NCBI RefSeq assembly: GCF_000469465.1
Contig: NZ_KI271860.1
Location: 1 to 36,323, forward strand
Source of the DNA: Gemella bergeri ATCC 700627
Lineage (GTDB): Bacteria; Bacillota; Bacilli; Staphylococcales; Gemellaceae
DNA: 36,323 bases
Reading direction: 5' to 3'
Part shown: positions 17,083 to 29,012 of the stretch, piece by piece
How the letters are laid out: every line of letters starts with the position of its first letter
Numbering within the stretch: position 1 is the first letter of the stretch
Translations under genes and position numbers: made by a program
The notes under the pieces: model-generated
Database searches by the model: none
What the model was told of the DNA's origin: nothing
Seen by the model: the letters and a program-made list of their open reading frames with translations, nothing else

Positions 17083-18385
17083 ATTTATTGTCTTTCCAAA
17101 CCTCAAGAGTTCTTATTTGATTTTCTTCTACTTTTCTTACTATGAAAGTTAAGGTATCTATTGAGTACACCGCCCCAACTTTCGCTTCATATTTTTCTAA
17201 ATAAACATACGCACCGATGGTATCAACTTCTTCATGTGGTAATTGAACATGAAACAAAGCATTTACATCTTGAATAGGAACCCAACCGTCGATTAAATAA
17301 TGACCATTTTTTAATTTTTTTATTAAACTTTGTTCATCTTCATCAAATTCATCACGAATTTCACCGGTTAATTCTTCCACTATGTCTTCTAAGGTAACTA
17401 TTCCGCTTGTCCCACCGTATTCATCTGTTATAACAATCATGTGTTCACGATTTTGTTTTATTGTAGCTAATACTTGTGAAATCGGAGTATGTTCAAATAC
17501 CTTTATAGCAGGGGTAATGTACTCTTCCAAATCTTCTGTGGTTTCTAACTTTTTATCAGTAAACAACAATTTTTTAACGTTCAGTATCCCGATAATTTGA
17601 TCTTTATCTCCGTCTTCTATAACGGGATAACGAGTATACTCTTCTTGTTTTAGTTGACGCATTATAACAGCAAGAGAATCGCTCATATCAATAGCCTCTA
17701 CTTCTGTTCTCGGTGTCATAATCTCTTTTGCAATTTTATTATCGAACTCAAAGACACGTTCTACATAACGATATTCTATATCATTAATTTGTCCGTGTGC
17801 CCGAGATAATTTCATAATGGTACGTAATTCTTGTTCACTGTGAATATCATCATGTTCTGCCGCAGGTTCAAAACCAAATAATTTTGCAACAATGTTCGCT
17901 AATGAATTAAGCAACCAAACTAAAGGTCTCATCACCTTATCAAACATATACATTGGCCATGCGACTTTAAAACAAGTTTTCTCTGCCGCTTGAATAGCTA
18001 TTGTTTTAGGAACTAACTCACCCAGTACCACATGCAGTAATGTCATAAACGCAAATGAAACTACCAATGAAATAGTATGTGTTAAAGTCTCATTTAAGTG
18101 CACCAAATCGAATAACGGTCTAAATAACGCATGAAACGTTGATTCTCCCAACCAACCTAACCCAAGCGAAACGATTGTAATTCCTAATTGTGTAGCTGAT
18201 AAATAATGGTCTAACTGTTCCACCATAACTAACAATATCTTCGCTGTTTTATTCCCTTCTTCCGCTATTTCTTTAACACGAGTAGGTCGAAGTTTTACCA
18301 ATGCAAACTCAAACATTACAAAAACAGCCGAAGCCATAAGTAATAATATTATTATTAAAATTTTTATTAAGATACTGAGATCCAT
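17081..18385 (-). CDS. CNNM/HlyC-family membrane protein (DUF21, CBS pair, CorC/HlyC domain)
   Basis: A 434-residue protein with an N-terminal DUF21 membrane domain (about 1-195, with four hydrophobic segments and the ATQLGITIVSLGLGWLGE stretch near 61-78), a CBS pair (about 210-340, with MTPRTEVEAID and VITDEYGGTSGIVTLEDI), and a C-terminal CorC_HlyC domain (about 350-430). Homologues are called hemolysin C, TlyC, YhdP/YrkA, or CNNM, and are linked to divalent cation (Mg) transport; which cation is moved here cannot be told from sequence. It forms a single-gene unit ending in its own terminator. The likely ribosome site AGAGGT lies rather far (14 bases) upstream of the ATG. Confidence 0.88.
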   Translation of the reverse strand: MDLSILIKILIIILLLMASAVFVMFEFALVKLRPTRVKEIAEEGNKTAKILLVMVEQLDHYLSATQLGITIVSLGLGWLGESTFHALFRPLFDLVHLNETLTHTISLVVSFAFMTLLHVVLGELVPKTIAIQAAEKTCFKVAWPMYMFDKVMRPLVWLLNSLANIVAKLFGFEPAAEHDDIHSEQELRTIMKLSRAHGQINDIEYRYVERVFEFDNKIAKEIMTPRTEVEAIDMSDSLAVIMRQLKQEEYTRYPVIEDGDKDQIIGILNVKKLLFTDKKLETTEDLEEYITPAIKVFEHTPISQVLATIKQNREHMIVITDEYGGTSGIVTLEDIVEELTGEIRDEFDEDEQSLIKKLKNGHYLIDGWVPIQDVNALFHVQLPHEEVDTIGAYVYLEKYEAKVGAVYSIDTLTFIVRKVEENQIRTLEVWKDNK

Positions 18386-18574
18386 AACGGTTTAATTTAA
18401 CCTCTTTCTTGATATAACTTATTCATAATTTTACTATATATATGTTATTTTTTCAAATGTTACGACGATCTTGCTATTATTTTATTAATATTAAATTTAT
18501 TTTAAAATAACAGCATATATTTGCTACCATATTGTTAATTATTAACAAAAACTCCGTTAAATATATATTCGTTA
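18386..18574. other. Intergenic region downstream of the esterase pair
   Basis: It holds the upstream region of the CNNM/HlyC gene. A short minus-strand hairpin AGCA/TGCT near 18508-18522 is followed by GTTATTTTAAAAT, a weak candidate terminator for the esterase pair. Nothing else is recognisable. Confidence 0.35.
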
Positions 18575-19408
18575 TTAATTTCGTTCTGATAATTTCTTCA
18601 ATATAAAATCGTCAAAGGGATGTTGAAAAATTTCTTTATATTCCAATTTTCGATAACTAATTACTTCTTTATTTTTTAATAATGCTAAAAATTTTTCTTG
18701 GCAATTTTTAGGCGTTTTTACATCAAGTTGTGAAAAACAATAATATACCTTGCTTTCCACACTGACTACATAGTTCAGTATATCTATTTCGGCTAATTGT
18801 TTTAATAAATAATCTTCTTTTTCAGGATAATTTTTTGAGAATTTTCTTATTGCTAAATAATAATCCTCATCTTCATTTTCTTTATAAATTGTTTTAAAAT
18901 CACACAAAGCTATATCGGCGATAAACAGATTTTTAATATCTTTATTAAAAGCCGCACAAACTACACTAATTGCAGCTCCTTGCCCCACTCCAAACAACAA
19001 TAACTCAATATTGGAAAATTCTTTTTTTACTATCTGAACTATATCAAGAGCATCTTGATAAACAAATTTGTAATAAGGTTTATCATTAAAAATTTCTACA
19101 TACGGAAAATAGATTGACCCCGGTTGTTTATTTTCACTGTTTCCTGCCTGCCCTCGGACGTGAACACTTACTACTGCATATCCCAGTATTGAATATCGGC
19201 TAAGAGTTAAATAATCCTTGTTTTGCATTTCATATTCCGGAAATTCGATTATAACTCCTCTTATATTCCCTTTCGGAACGATCATGTCTGCATAAATATT
19301 CGAATTATCCACCGCTAAAAATTTTATACTAAAATAGTTTGCACCCAGATGTTCTAATTTTATCTTTTCTTTTGTATAAGTAAATTTCCTATTTTTAATT
19401 AATTTCAT
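18575..19408 (-). CDS. Acetyl-xylan-esterase-family protein lacking the nucleophile serine (probable pseudoenzyme)
   Basis: A 277-residue alpha/beta-hydrolase-fold protein, clearly a paralogue of the 311-residue gene just upstream. It lacks about 40 N-terminal residues of that protein. The nucleophile elbow reads FGVGQGAA (139-146) where the paralogue has YGASQGGA, so Gly142 replaces the catalytic Ser. The HGY oxyanion motif is also lost (EFPEYE at about 55-60). The later acid and histidine positions are kept (LD at 228-229, QH at 262-263). Start ATG at 19408 is 1 base after the upstream stop, with TTGGAG as ribosome site, so the two are co-translated. The frame is open throughout, so it is not simply decaying; it may serve as a binding partner. 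Function unknown. Confidence 0.8.
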   Translation of the reverse strand: MKLIKNRKFTYTKEKIKLEHLGANYFSIKFLAVDNSNIYADMIVPKGNIRGVIIEFPEYEMQNKDYLTLSRYSILGYAVVSVHVRGQAGNSENKQPGSIYFPYVEIFNDKPYYKFVYQDALDIVQIVKKEFSNIELLLFGVGQGAAISVVCAAFNKDIKNLFIADIALCDFKTIYKENEDEDYYLAIRKFSKNYPEKEDYLLKQLAEIDILNYVVSVESKVYYCFSQLDVKTPKNCQEKFLALLKNKEVISYRKLEYKEIFQHPFDDFILKKLSERN

Positions 19409-19409
19409 A

Positions 19410-20345
19410 TTATTTCTCCAATAAAAATTTGAATATTTCGTTATTATAAGAAGCTATCGCCTCATGGTCGTATTTTTTATAAAAACATAATTTTTTCTCA
19501 CAAATTAGATTGTTGAATACTGCATACTGTGTTTCCAAAGGACAATCACTATCCACGCCGCTCATTCCAAACAGTACCTTTGCTCTAACTTTACTGGAGA
19601 AATTTTTTGTATCAATATAAGCTAGTTTATCAAAAATTTCTTTATTACGCTTTTCATCATTATTAAACCAACGCGAGTATAATCTAAGTTCCCCATAAGC
19701 ACCGGTATCTCTATCTAAATCATAAACCTTTTTATAATCAGATAGAAACGGATACAACGAAATACATTTTTTAATATTTTTATTTAAAGCTGCGCACATA
19801 ATGGAAAAAGCTCCTCCTTGTGATGCACCATAAGTTACAAAATTATTTTTATCCACTCCATCCAACTCACCGGCTATTCTAACTAAAAGGCACATATCCA
19901 TTATATTTTTCACATAAAGTAAATTATCAATTATACTATCTAAACCTATTGTTATATGACCGAAGACAGTTGAACCGTAAATTCCACCTATATCTTCACT
20001 CTTTCCGCCTTGTCCACGAAAATCCATAGCTAATACCGAATACCCTAGGGAAGTATAGGCTGTTTTTTCTAACCAATTTCTACTGGACGCCGGATACCCA
20101 TGAAAATAAAATAATACAGGACTAGGTTTATTTAATTTTGATTTTATATATTTTGCGTATATCACAGCACCGTCAAAACTTGTAAAGTATAAATCATAAT
20201 ACTCAATATTTTTAAAATTAGAAAATTCTTTTTTTATTATTTTATAGTCCAAAGGAACCTGTCTTATCTCATCCAGTTTTCCATTCCAAAATTCATCAAA
20301 ATTATTCGGTTTTTTCCATGCCCCAATGTACTTTTCTAAATTCAT
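19410..20345 (-). CDS. axe1: Acetyl xylan esterase / cephalosporin-C deacetylase family hydrolase
   Basis: A 311-residue cytoplasmic esterase of the AXE1 family (carbohydrate esterase family 7 style), with no signal peptide. Catalytic residues line up with Bacillus Cah: nucleophile Ser175 in YGASQGGAF, Asp265 in SGVDSDCPLETQ, His294 in YDHEA. The oxyanion motif FHGYPASS (81-88) and the RGQGG loop (110-114) are intact. Members remove acetyl groups from short xylo-oligosaccharides or cephalosporin C; the natural substrate here is not evident, as no xylan-use genes are nearby. Ribosome site AAGTGGTG. It heads a two-gene unit with the serine-less paralogue, with a promoter at 20379-20407 that overlaps the atp terminator. 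Confidence 0.87.
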   Translation of the reverse strand: MNLEKYIGAWKKPNNFDEFWNGKLDEIRQVPLDYKIIKKEFSNFKNIEYYDLYFTSFDGAVIYAKYIKSKLNKPSPVLFYFHGYPASSRNWLEKTAYTSLGYSVLAMDFRGQGGKSEDIGGIYGSTVFGHITIGLDSIIDNLLYVKNIMDMCLLVRIAGELDGVDKNNFVTYGASQGGAFSIMCAALNKNIKKCISLYPFLSDYKKVYDLDRDTGAYGELRLYSRWFNNDEKRNKEIFDKLAYIDTKNFSSKVRAKVLFGMSGVDSDCPLETQYAVFNNLICEKKLCFYKKYDHEAIASYNNEIFKFLLEK

Positions 20346-20378
20346 ATTTCACCACTTCTTTATATTTTCTCTTAAATT

Positions 20379-20407
20379 ATTATAAACGTAAAAAAAAGAT
20401 GCGACAA
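20379..20407 (-). promoter_or_regulatory. Promoter of the esterase pair embedded in the atp terminator
   Basis: Minus strand TTGTCG (20402-20407), 17-base spacer that includes the terminator T-run, TATAAT (20379-20384). The -35 box is part of the terminator loop and 3' arm. Confidence 0.6.
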
Positions 20408-20424
20408 GCACATCGCATCTCTTT
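20390..20424 (-). terminator. Intrinsic terminator of the atp operon
   Basis: Minus strand AGATGCGA (20420-20413), 8-base loop, TCGCATCT (20404-20397), followed by a run of eight T. AAAAG precedes the stem, extending it by several A-T pairs. It begins 7 bases beyond the atpC stop. Confidence 0.93.
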
Positions 20425-20430
20425 TATCAA

Positions 20431-20835
20431 TTATTTTTCTGTAACTTTTAGACGAGCTAATGCTCTAGCCAACGCCAACTCTGCACGTCTTACATCAAGT
20501 GTACTTTTTCTTTCAGATAAGCGTTTTTCCGCTCTTTCTTTTGCTCTTTTAGCACGTTCTACATCAATATCATCAGCACACTCTGCCGTCTGAACAATCA
20601 CAGTTATGTCATTTTTATGTGTTTCCACAAATCCTTCACTTACAGCTATGCGTTCTTCTTTCCCGTCAGGAAACACCACCTTTAACGGTCCTATCGCTAA
20701 TGACGCAACCATTGGAACATGGTTTGCCATGATACCCAGTTGTCCACTGGTAGTTCCAAGAACAACCATTGAAGCGTCTTTTGTGCTGTAAACTTCTCCA
20801 TTAGGAGTGACAATACTTACATTTAAAGTATTCAT
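20431..20835 (-). CDS. atpC: ATP synthase epsilon subunit
   Basis: A 134-residue F1 stalk subunit with an N-terminal beta sandwich (about 1-85; begins LNVSIVTPNGEVYS, includes GQLGIMANHVPMV) and a C-terminal helical hairpin (about 90-134) rich in Ala, Arg and Lys that in other species controls ATP hydrolysis. Last gene of the atp operon, 19 bases after atpD and followed directly by a strong terminator. Usual length 130-140. Confidence 0.96.
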   Translation of the reverse strand: MNTLNVSIVTPNGEVYSTKDASMVVLGTTSGQLGIMANHVPMVASLAIGPLKVVFPDGKEERIAVSEGFVETHKNDITVIVQTAECADDIDVERAKRAKERAEKRLSERKSTLDVRRAELALARALARLKVTEK

Positions 20836-20854
20836 AATTTACCCTCCTATTGTA

Positions 20855-22285
<1,431 letters not shown>

Positions 22286-22309
22286 TTAATAGCTTCTCCT
22301 TTCTTCTTT

Positions 22310-23182
<873 letters not shown>

Positions 23183-23217
23183 TTAGTTCACCACCTTTTT
23201 CTACTGAATAATTTACA

Positions 23218-24720
<1,503 letters not shown>

Positions 24721-24747
24721 TTATGTCCCTCCTTGTTTCAATTTCTA

Positions 24748-25287
24748 CTAGATATTAGAAATTTGTTTTTTTATGCTATTTAATCTTGCTTTTATACTGG
24801 CATCAATAACTTTGTTATTATAAGTTATTTTCAAACCGCCGATTAAACTCTTATCAATTACATTACTAACTTCTACATTATCTAGTTGCAACTTAGCTTT
24901 AAGTTTTTCTTTTAATTCTGAAATTTGTTCTTGTGTAAGTTGACTAGCAGATTCGACTCTAACAAGAATATTTTTCGAATATCTATTAAAGCGTTCTTCG
25001 AACTCTTCCAGAACAAAATTTATTAAGCTGATTTGCAAGTTTCCTGCTAATATTTTGGCTACATTAACAACGTTTCGATTTACATTGATAAATGCAGCAT
25101 CTATTAATTCTATTTTCTGTTTTTTTTCTATATTAGGGTTGTTCATCAAAGTAATAAAATCGTCATTTGAAGTAATTGCTAAAGCAACTTCTTTCAAATC
25201 ATTAAGAACCTCTTCTAATGAGCTACTGTCACGTGCAACATCGAATAATGAATCTCCGATTTTATTAGCAAGCACTGATTTACTCAT
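24748..25287 (-). CDS. atpH: ATP synthase delta subunit
   Basis: A 179-residue peripheral-stalk subunit (OSCP type) that joins the alpha N termini to the b subunits. N-terminal helical bundle about 1-105, C-terminal domain with the signature SLIGGLKITYNNKVIDASIKA beginning near 146 (quoted only as motif: GGxKITxxNKVIDASI). Its ATG overlaps the atpF stop codon by one base (TAATG), indicating coupled translation. Confidence 0.95.
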   Translation of the reverse strand: MSKSVLANKIGDSLFDVARDSSSLEEVLNDLKEVALAITSNDDFITLMNNPNIEKKQKIELIDAAFINVNRNVVNVAKILAGNLQISLINFVLEEFEERFNRYSKNILVRVESASQLTQEQISELKEKLKAKLQLDNVEVSNVIDKSLIGGLKITYNNKVIDASIKARLNSIKKQISNI

Positions 25288-25808
25288 TATTTCACCCCTA
25301 CCTCTTTTATAACTTTTTCTACGAAATCACCATGTGACTCACTAAGTTCTTTTTCCAAAATTTTAGAAGCTACTAATACAGATAGTTCAGCAACTTGTTT
25401 GTTAATTTCTTCAAGTGCCCTTTTCTTCTCATCTTCAATATCTCGTTGAGCATTTACTTTTAATTGTTCCGCTTGTTTTCGAGCTTCATCAAGAATTGCC
25501 TGTTTTTCAATCTTAGATTGTTCACGTGCGTCTTCCATCATTGCCTTTATTTCTTTTTGGGCATTTTTTAATTTTTCTTGATTTTCTTCAAGTAAAACCA
25601 ATGCTTCTTTTTGATTTTTGGCTGCGTCATCCAGTTGATTGTTTACCAACTGTTGACGTTCATCCAACATATCAATTAATTTATCCCAAGCAAATTTTTT
25701 CAGTAATACCAATAAGATTAGTACAGCTATTATATTAATAGCCATATTCCCCAAGTTAAACCCTTGATGAGAAGAGTGTTCAGTAGCTAAAAATACTAAA
25801 TTTTTCAT
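25287..25808 (-). CDS. atpF: ATP synthase b subunit
   Basis: A 173-residue peripheral-stalk subunit. One membrane helix (about 22-39, INIIAVLILLVLLKKFAWD) is followed by a long charged right-handed coiled coil (about 45-160) rich in Glu, Lys, Gln and Ala. The domain order and length fit Bacillus-type AtpF. Ribosome site AGGAGC 12 bases before the ATG. Confidence 0.95.
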   Translation of the reverse strand: MKNLVFLATEHSSHQGFNLGNMAINIIAVLILLVLLKKFAWDKLIDMLDERQQLVNNQLDDAAKNQKEALVLLEENQEKLKNAQKEIKAMMEDAREQSKIEKQAILDEARKQAEQLKVNAQRDIEDEKKRALEEINKQVAELSVLVASKILEKELSESHGDFVEKVIKEVGVK

Positions 25809-25858
25809 TTGCTAACTGCTCCTGTTCTTCTTGTTGTTCTTTTAATCGGATATACTTA

Positions 25859-26116
<258 letters not shown>

Positions 26117-26161
26117 TTATTAATTTTACACATTTTTTGTGTTTATTATATAAAATGCAAA

Positions 26162-26890
26162 TTAATGCTCATCACTAATTTTATGTGATAAATATGTAAA
26201 TGTTAATATCGTAAAGATATACGCTTGGATAACACCAATAAATAGTGAGAATCCTTTCCACACTACTAGCCCGGCTATACCGGCTATTGCACCGAAAACA
26301 CCAACTGTTGCAAGTGATGCTAAAAGTGCTAATAAAACTTCTCCGGCATAAATATTACCGAATAAACGCATTGACAAGGTTAGAAGATTTGTAAACTCCT
26401 CTAATACTTTAAACGGTGTAATACCTATACCCGCAGATGTATATGTGCTAAAGTAATGTTTTGTTCCTTTGTACTTAATTCCTGCATAGTGAGTAAAGAT
26501 TATAACTAACAACGCAAGAGAGAAAGTAAATGTCGGATCTGCTGTTACTGAATTTACATAAACTACTTCATCATAACTTACTTCTATCAGAACACCAATA
26601 GTATTAGCTACAGCAATAAGGGAAATAAGTGTTAGTGCCGTTGCCCACAATCCTTTACCATACTTTTTCCAGTTTACGTTACCTTTGATAACGTTATCAC
26701 TAACAAAAACCGCAAGTAACTCAGCTGCATTTTGTCGTTTGCTATCAGGTCTTAATTTTATTCTACTAGTAATAAACATCACAAAAATAAAAGTAAGCAA
26801 CAGTGTAATTAAGGTTGTGATTACACTAGGAATATTGACCGTTATGTCATAGCCAAACATTTTGGTAATAAGATATGTATGCTCTTCCAT
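26162..26890 (-). CDS. atpB: ATP synthase a subunit
   Basis: A 242-residue integral membrane stator that forms the proton half-channels with the c ring. The essential arginine is R175 in SMRLFGNIYAGE; about six hydrophobic helices are seen. First gene of the operon: no atpI precedes it. Ribosome site AGAGGTGAG. A TATAAT lies on the minus strand at 26971-26976, about 80 bases upstream, but its -35 region (TGGTAA) is poor, so the main promoter could also be that of upp. Confidence 0.96.
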   Translation of the reverse strand: MEEHTYLITKMFGYDITVNIPSVITTLITLLLTFIFVMFITSRIKLRPDSKRQNAAELLAVFVSDNVIKGNVNWKKYGKGLWATALTLISLIAVANTIGVLIEVSYDEVVYVNSVTADPTFTFSLALLVIIFTHYAGIKYKGTKHYFSTYTSAGIGITPFKVLEEFTNLLTLSMRLFGNIYAGEVLLALLASLATVGVFGAIAGIAGLVVWKGFSLFIGVIQAYIFTILTFTYLSHKISDEH

Positions 26891-27000
26891 ATATTTCTCT
26901 CACCTCTTTTCTTATGTATCTTATATTTCTAAATCTGTTGTATGATAAATTCAAGAAATACCTATTGAATATTATAATACCATTTTAAAATATTTACCAG

Positions 27001-27046
27001 CCATTTATAAAATTTTATAAAATTTTATGAAAAAATCACTTTTTCA
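27001..27046 (-). terminator. Possible weak terminator after upp
   Basis: Minus strand TGAAAAA, loop GTGA, TTTTTTCA, followed by TAAAATTTTATAAAATTTTAT. The stem is only A-T rich and the following DNA is a tandem of AAAATTTTAT-like units, so it may slow rather than stop transcription into atpB. Confidence 0.4.
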
Positions 27047-27676
27047 TTATTTAGTTCCGAAAATTCTATCCCCCGCATCGCCTAATCCGGGTACAATGTA
27101 ACCATGATCATTTAATTTTTCATCTAAACCTGCTATAAAAATATCCACATCAGGATGTGCTAAACGTAATGCCTCTACTCCTTCCGGAGCTGCTATTAGA
27201 CACATAAATTTAATATTACTTACTCCACGTTGTTTTAATGAATTTATTGCCGCTATAGCGGATCCACCGGTTGCTAACATCGGATCAACAACAATAAACA
27301 AACGTTCTTCCGGTCTGCTTGGTATTTTTACAAAATACTCATGTGGTTGAAGAGTTTCAGGATCACGGTATAACCCAACATGCCCTACTCTTGCCGATGG
27401 TATTAAATTCATTAAACCGTCTACCATCCCTAAACCTGCTCTCAAAATAGGAACAAAAACTATCTTTTTACCGGAAAGACGTTTACAAGTAGTAACTTGA
27501 ATCGGTGTTTCAACTTCTACTTCTTCCAACGGCAGATCACGAGTTATCTCATAAGCCATTAAAGACCCTACTTCGTTGGTAAGTTGTCTAAAGTCTTTTG
27601 AACCCGTTCTCTTATCCCTGATAAAAGATAGTTTATGTTGGATCAATGGATGATCAAATACATGAACTTTTGACAT
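27047..27676 (-). CDS. upp: Uracil phosphoribosyltransferase
   Basis: A 209-residue cytoplasmic salvage enzyme that makes UMP from uracil and PRPP. The PRPP-binding loop is [12 protein letters not shown] (about 128-139) and the uracil-binding C-terminal signature is [13 protein letters not shown] (197-209). Full length for the family. The order upp followed by atp is conserved in Bacillales. Ribosome site AAAGGAGA; own promoter at 27711-27739. Confidence 0.97.
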   Translation of the reverse strand: MSKVHVFDHPLIQHKLSFIRDKRTGSKDFRQLTNEVGSLMAYEITRDLPLEEVEVETPIQVTTCKRLSGKKIVFVPILRAGLGMVDGLMNLIPSARVGHVGLYRDPETLQPHEYFVKIPSRPEERLFIVVDPMLATGGSAIAAINSLKQRGVSNIKFMCLIAAPEGVEALRLAHPDVDIFIAGLDEKLNDHGYIVPGLGDAGDRIFGTK

Positions 27677-27710
27677 AATTTCAATTCTCCTTTTTAGTAT
27701 TGTTATATTT

Positions 27711-27739
27711 ATTTTACTCTAATTAAACTTTTTTAACAA
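27711..27739 (-). promoter_or_regulatory. upp promoter
   Basis: Minus strand TTGTTA (27734-27739), 17-base spacer, TAAAAT (27711-27716), about 35 bases before the upp start codon. Confidence 0.65.
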
Positions 27740-27803
27740 GTTAAATCTGAAATATTTTCAACCGTTATCAAAAAACATTTTCCTACTATTCAACATAAAT
27801 TAC

Positions 27804-27832
27804 TAGACTTATTTGCATTAAACTATTAAAAT
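27804..27832 (+). promoter_or_regulatory. Candidate promoter for the two small membrane protein genes
   Basis: TAGACT (27804-27809), 17-base spacer, TAAAAT (27827-27832), divergent to the upp promoter. Confidence 0.45.
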
Positions 27833-27871
27833 TAGAGAGATATATATTTATATTTAAACCTAGGAGATGCC

Positions 27872-28192
27872 ATGAAAACTAAAAATGTTTTACTTACTTT
27901 TTTAATTACGAGTATTTTTTACTATGCTGTTCCGTTTTTATTTTTACATTTTTCTAAAGAAAATAATTTATCAAAAATGGGACTTATACTGATATTATTT
28001 TTTACCTTTGTATCATTTGCGATTAACCTTATTATTTCGTTCTTTTTAGAAAGAAATATTTTAATTCCAATTATTACTTCAGTCTTGGCAGTTCCTCTAT
28101 TATATACTTTTAACACCAGTGCTGTTGTCTTAATAATTATAATTATTATTTTTTCTTTTCTTGCTTATGGACTTTCCGGTCTACTCAAATAA
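27872..28192 (+). CDS. Small integral membrane protein of unknown function
   Basis: A 106-residue, highly hydrophobic protein with about four helices (roughly 6-26, 36-58, 63-80 and 83-103). The ribosome site TAGGAG precedes the ATG by 6 bases. No family recognised. It is followed 20 bases later by another membrane protein gene, with which it is probably co-transcribed. By eye it resembles the 121-residue protein at 1371 in length, helix spacing and the segment around residues 33-55. Confidence 0.7.
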   Translation: MKTKNVLLTFLITSIFYYAVPFLFLHFSKENNLSKMGLILILFFTFVSFAINLIISFFLERNILIPIITSVLAVPLLYTFNTSAVVLIIIIIIFSFLAYGLSGLLK

Positions 28193-28212
28193 TTAATTTT
28201 CAGGAGATTTTT

Positions 28213-28740
28213 ATGACTACATTAAAACGAAATTTACTAATATCTACAGGCGTTTATATGCTGTTTTATCTTGGCCCTATCTTAGTCAACCCGTTTGCTA
28301 TTCTTAACATTGCCGAAGCATTCGTCGTCGCTTTATTGGTTTATGGCGGCTTTTATCTGAGTTATATCTTTTTATATACTAACAAATCAAAACTTGATGA
28401 GCGGACTAAAAATACCATTATTACAATTATAATTATGATATTGGCACTTATTATCTATTATAATCCTTTCACATTCCCTACAATGTTTAATATTATAATC
28501 AATAAATATGTAGCAATTTTTTTGTTAGTTGGTTTATTAGTTGTACTTCTTCTAGTAGCTCAGCGTACAAAAAGCGTCTATATACTGGCAATTTTATTTG
28601 CACCGTCTATTATTCAAGGTATCTTAATGCGTTCATCCAATCGAGCAATGTTATTTTATCTTAATAACCCAAACTTTACATTGTACTGTATTGTAGTATT
28701 ATTTGCTATCTACTATATTTACTATAATAGACGTCGTTAA
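28213..28740 (+). CDS. Integral membrane protein of unknown function
   Basis: A 175-residue protein with about six predicted helices and short basic loops; the segment TNKSKLDERTKNT (about 57-69) is the longest hydrophilic loop and the C terminus ends in YNRRR. Ribosome site CAGGAG before the ATG. Second gene of a two-gene unit closed by a strong terminator. I do not recognise a family; the helix layout would suit a small transporter or a bacteriocin-immunity-type protein, but nothing in the sequence decides this. Confidence 0.7.
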   Translation: MTTLKRNLLISTGVYMLFYLGPILVNPFAILNIAEAFVVALLVYGGFYLSYIFLYTNKSKLDERTKNTIITIIIMILALIIYYNPFTFPTMFNIIINKYVAIFLLVGLLVVLLLVAQRTKSVYILAILFAPSIIQGILMRSSNRAMLFYLNNPNFTLYCIVVLFAIYYIYYNRRR

Positions 28741-28747
28741 TAACTAT

Positions 28748-28797
28748 ATTCCCCCTATATCTATAAACATTTTCATCAGATATATGGGGAATTTTTA
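28748..28797 (+). terminator. Intrinsic terminator after the small membrane protein pair
   Basis: ATTCCCCCTATATCT (28748-28762), 15-base loop, AGATATATGGGGAAT (28778-28792) with one C/T mismatch, followed by TTTTAT. Confidence 0.88.
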
Positions 28798-29012
28798 TAG
28801 CTGATTACATATACTAATCTTAACGATTTCACTATAATCTATATAACTATAAAATAGTTTTTTCAGATAATTTTAATGAACTTTTAAACAATTGTTAGTA
28901 ATAATATGAATATCCACAACAAACTCATTATTTAAGCAGATTTTTATAATAGTTTTATTTAATATTTTATTGTATAATAATATTAATTATTTAATGAAAG
29001 GGTGTACATATC

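Noticed and set aside
26991-27046. Tandem AAAATTTTAT units near the upp stop as a replication or phage attachment site
   Set aside because: Short low-complexity A-T repeats are common in this genome and no integrase or DnaA-box cluster is near.
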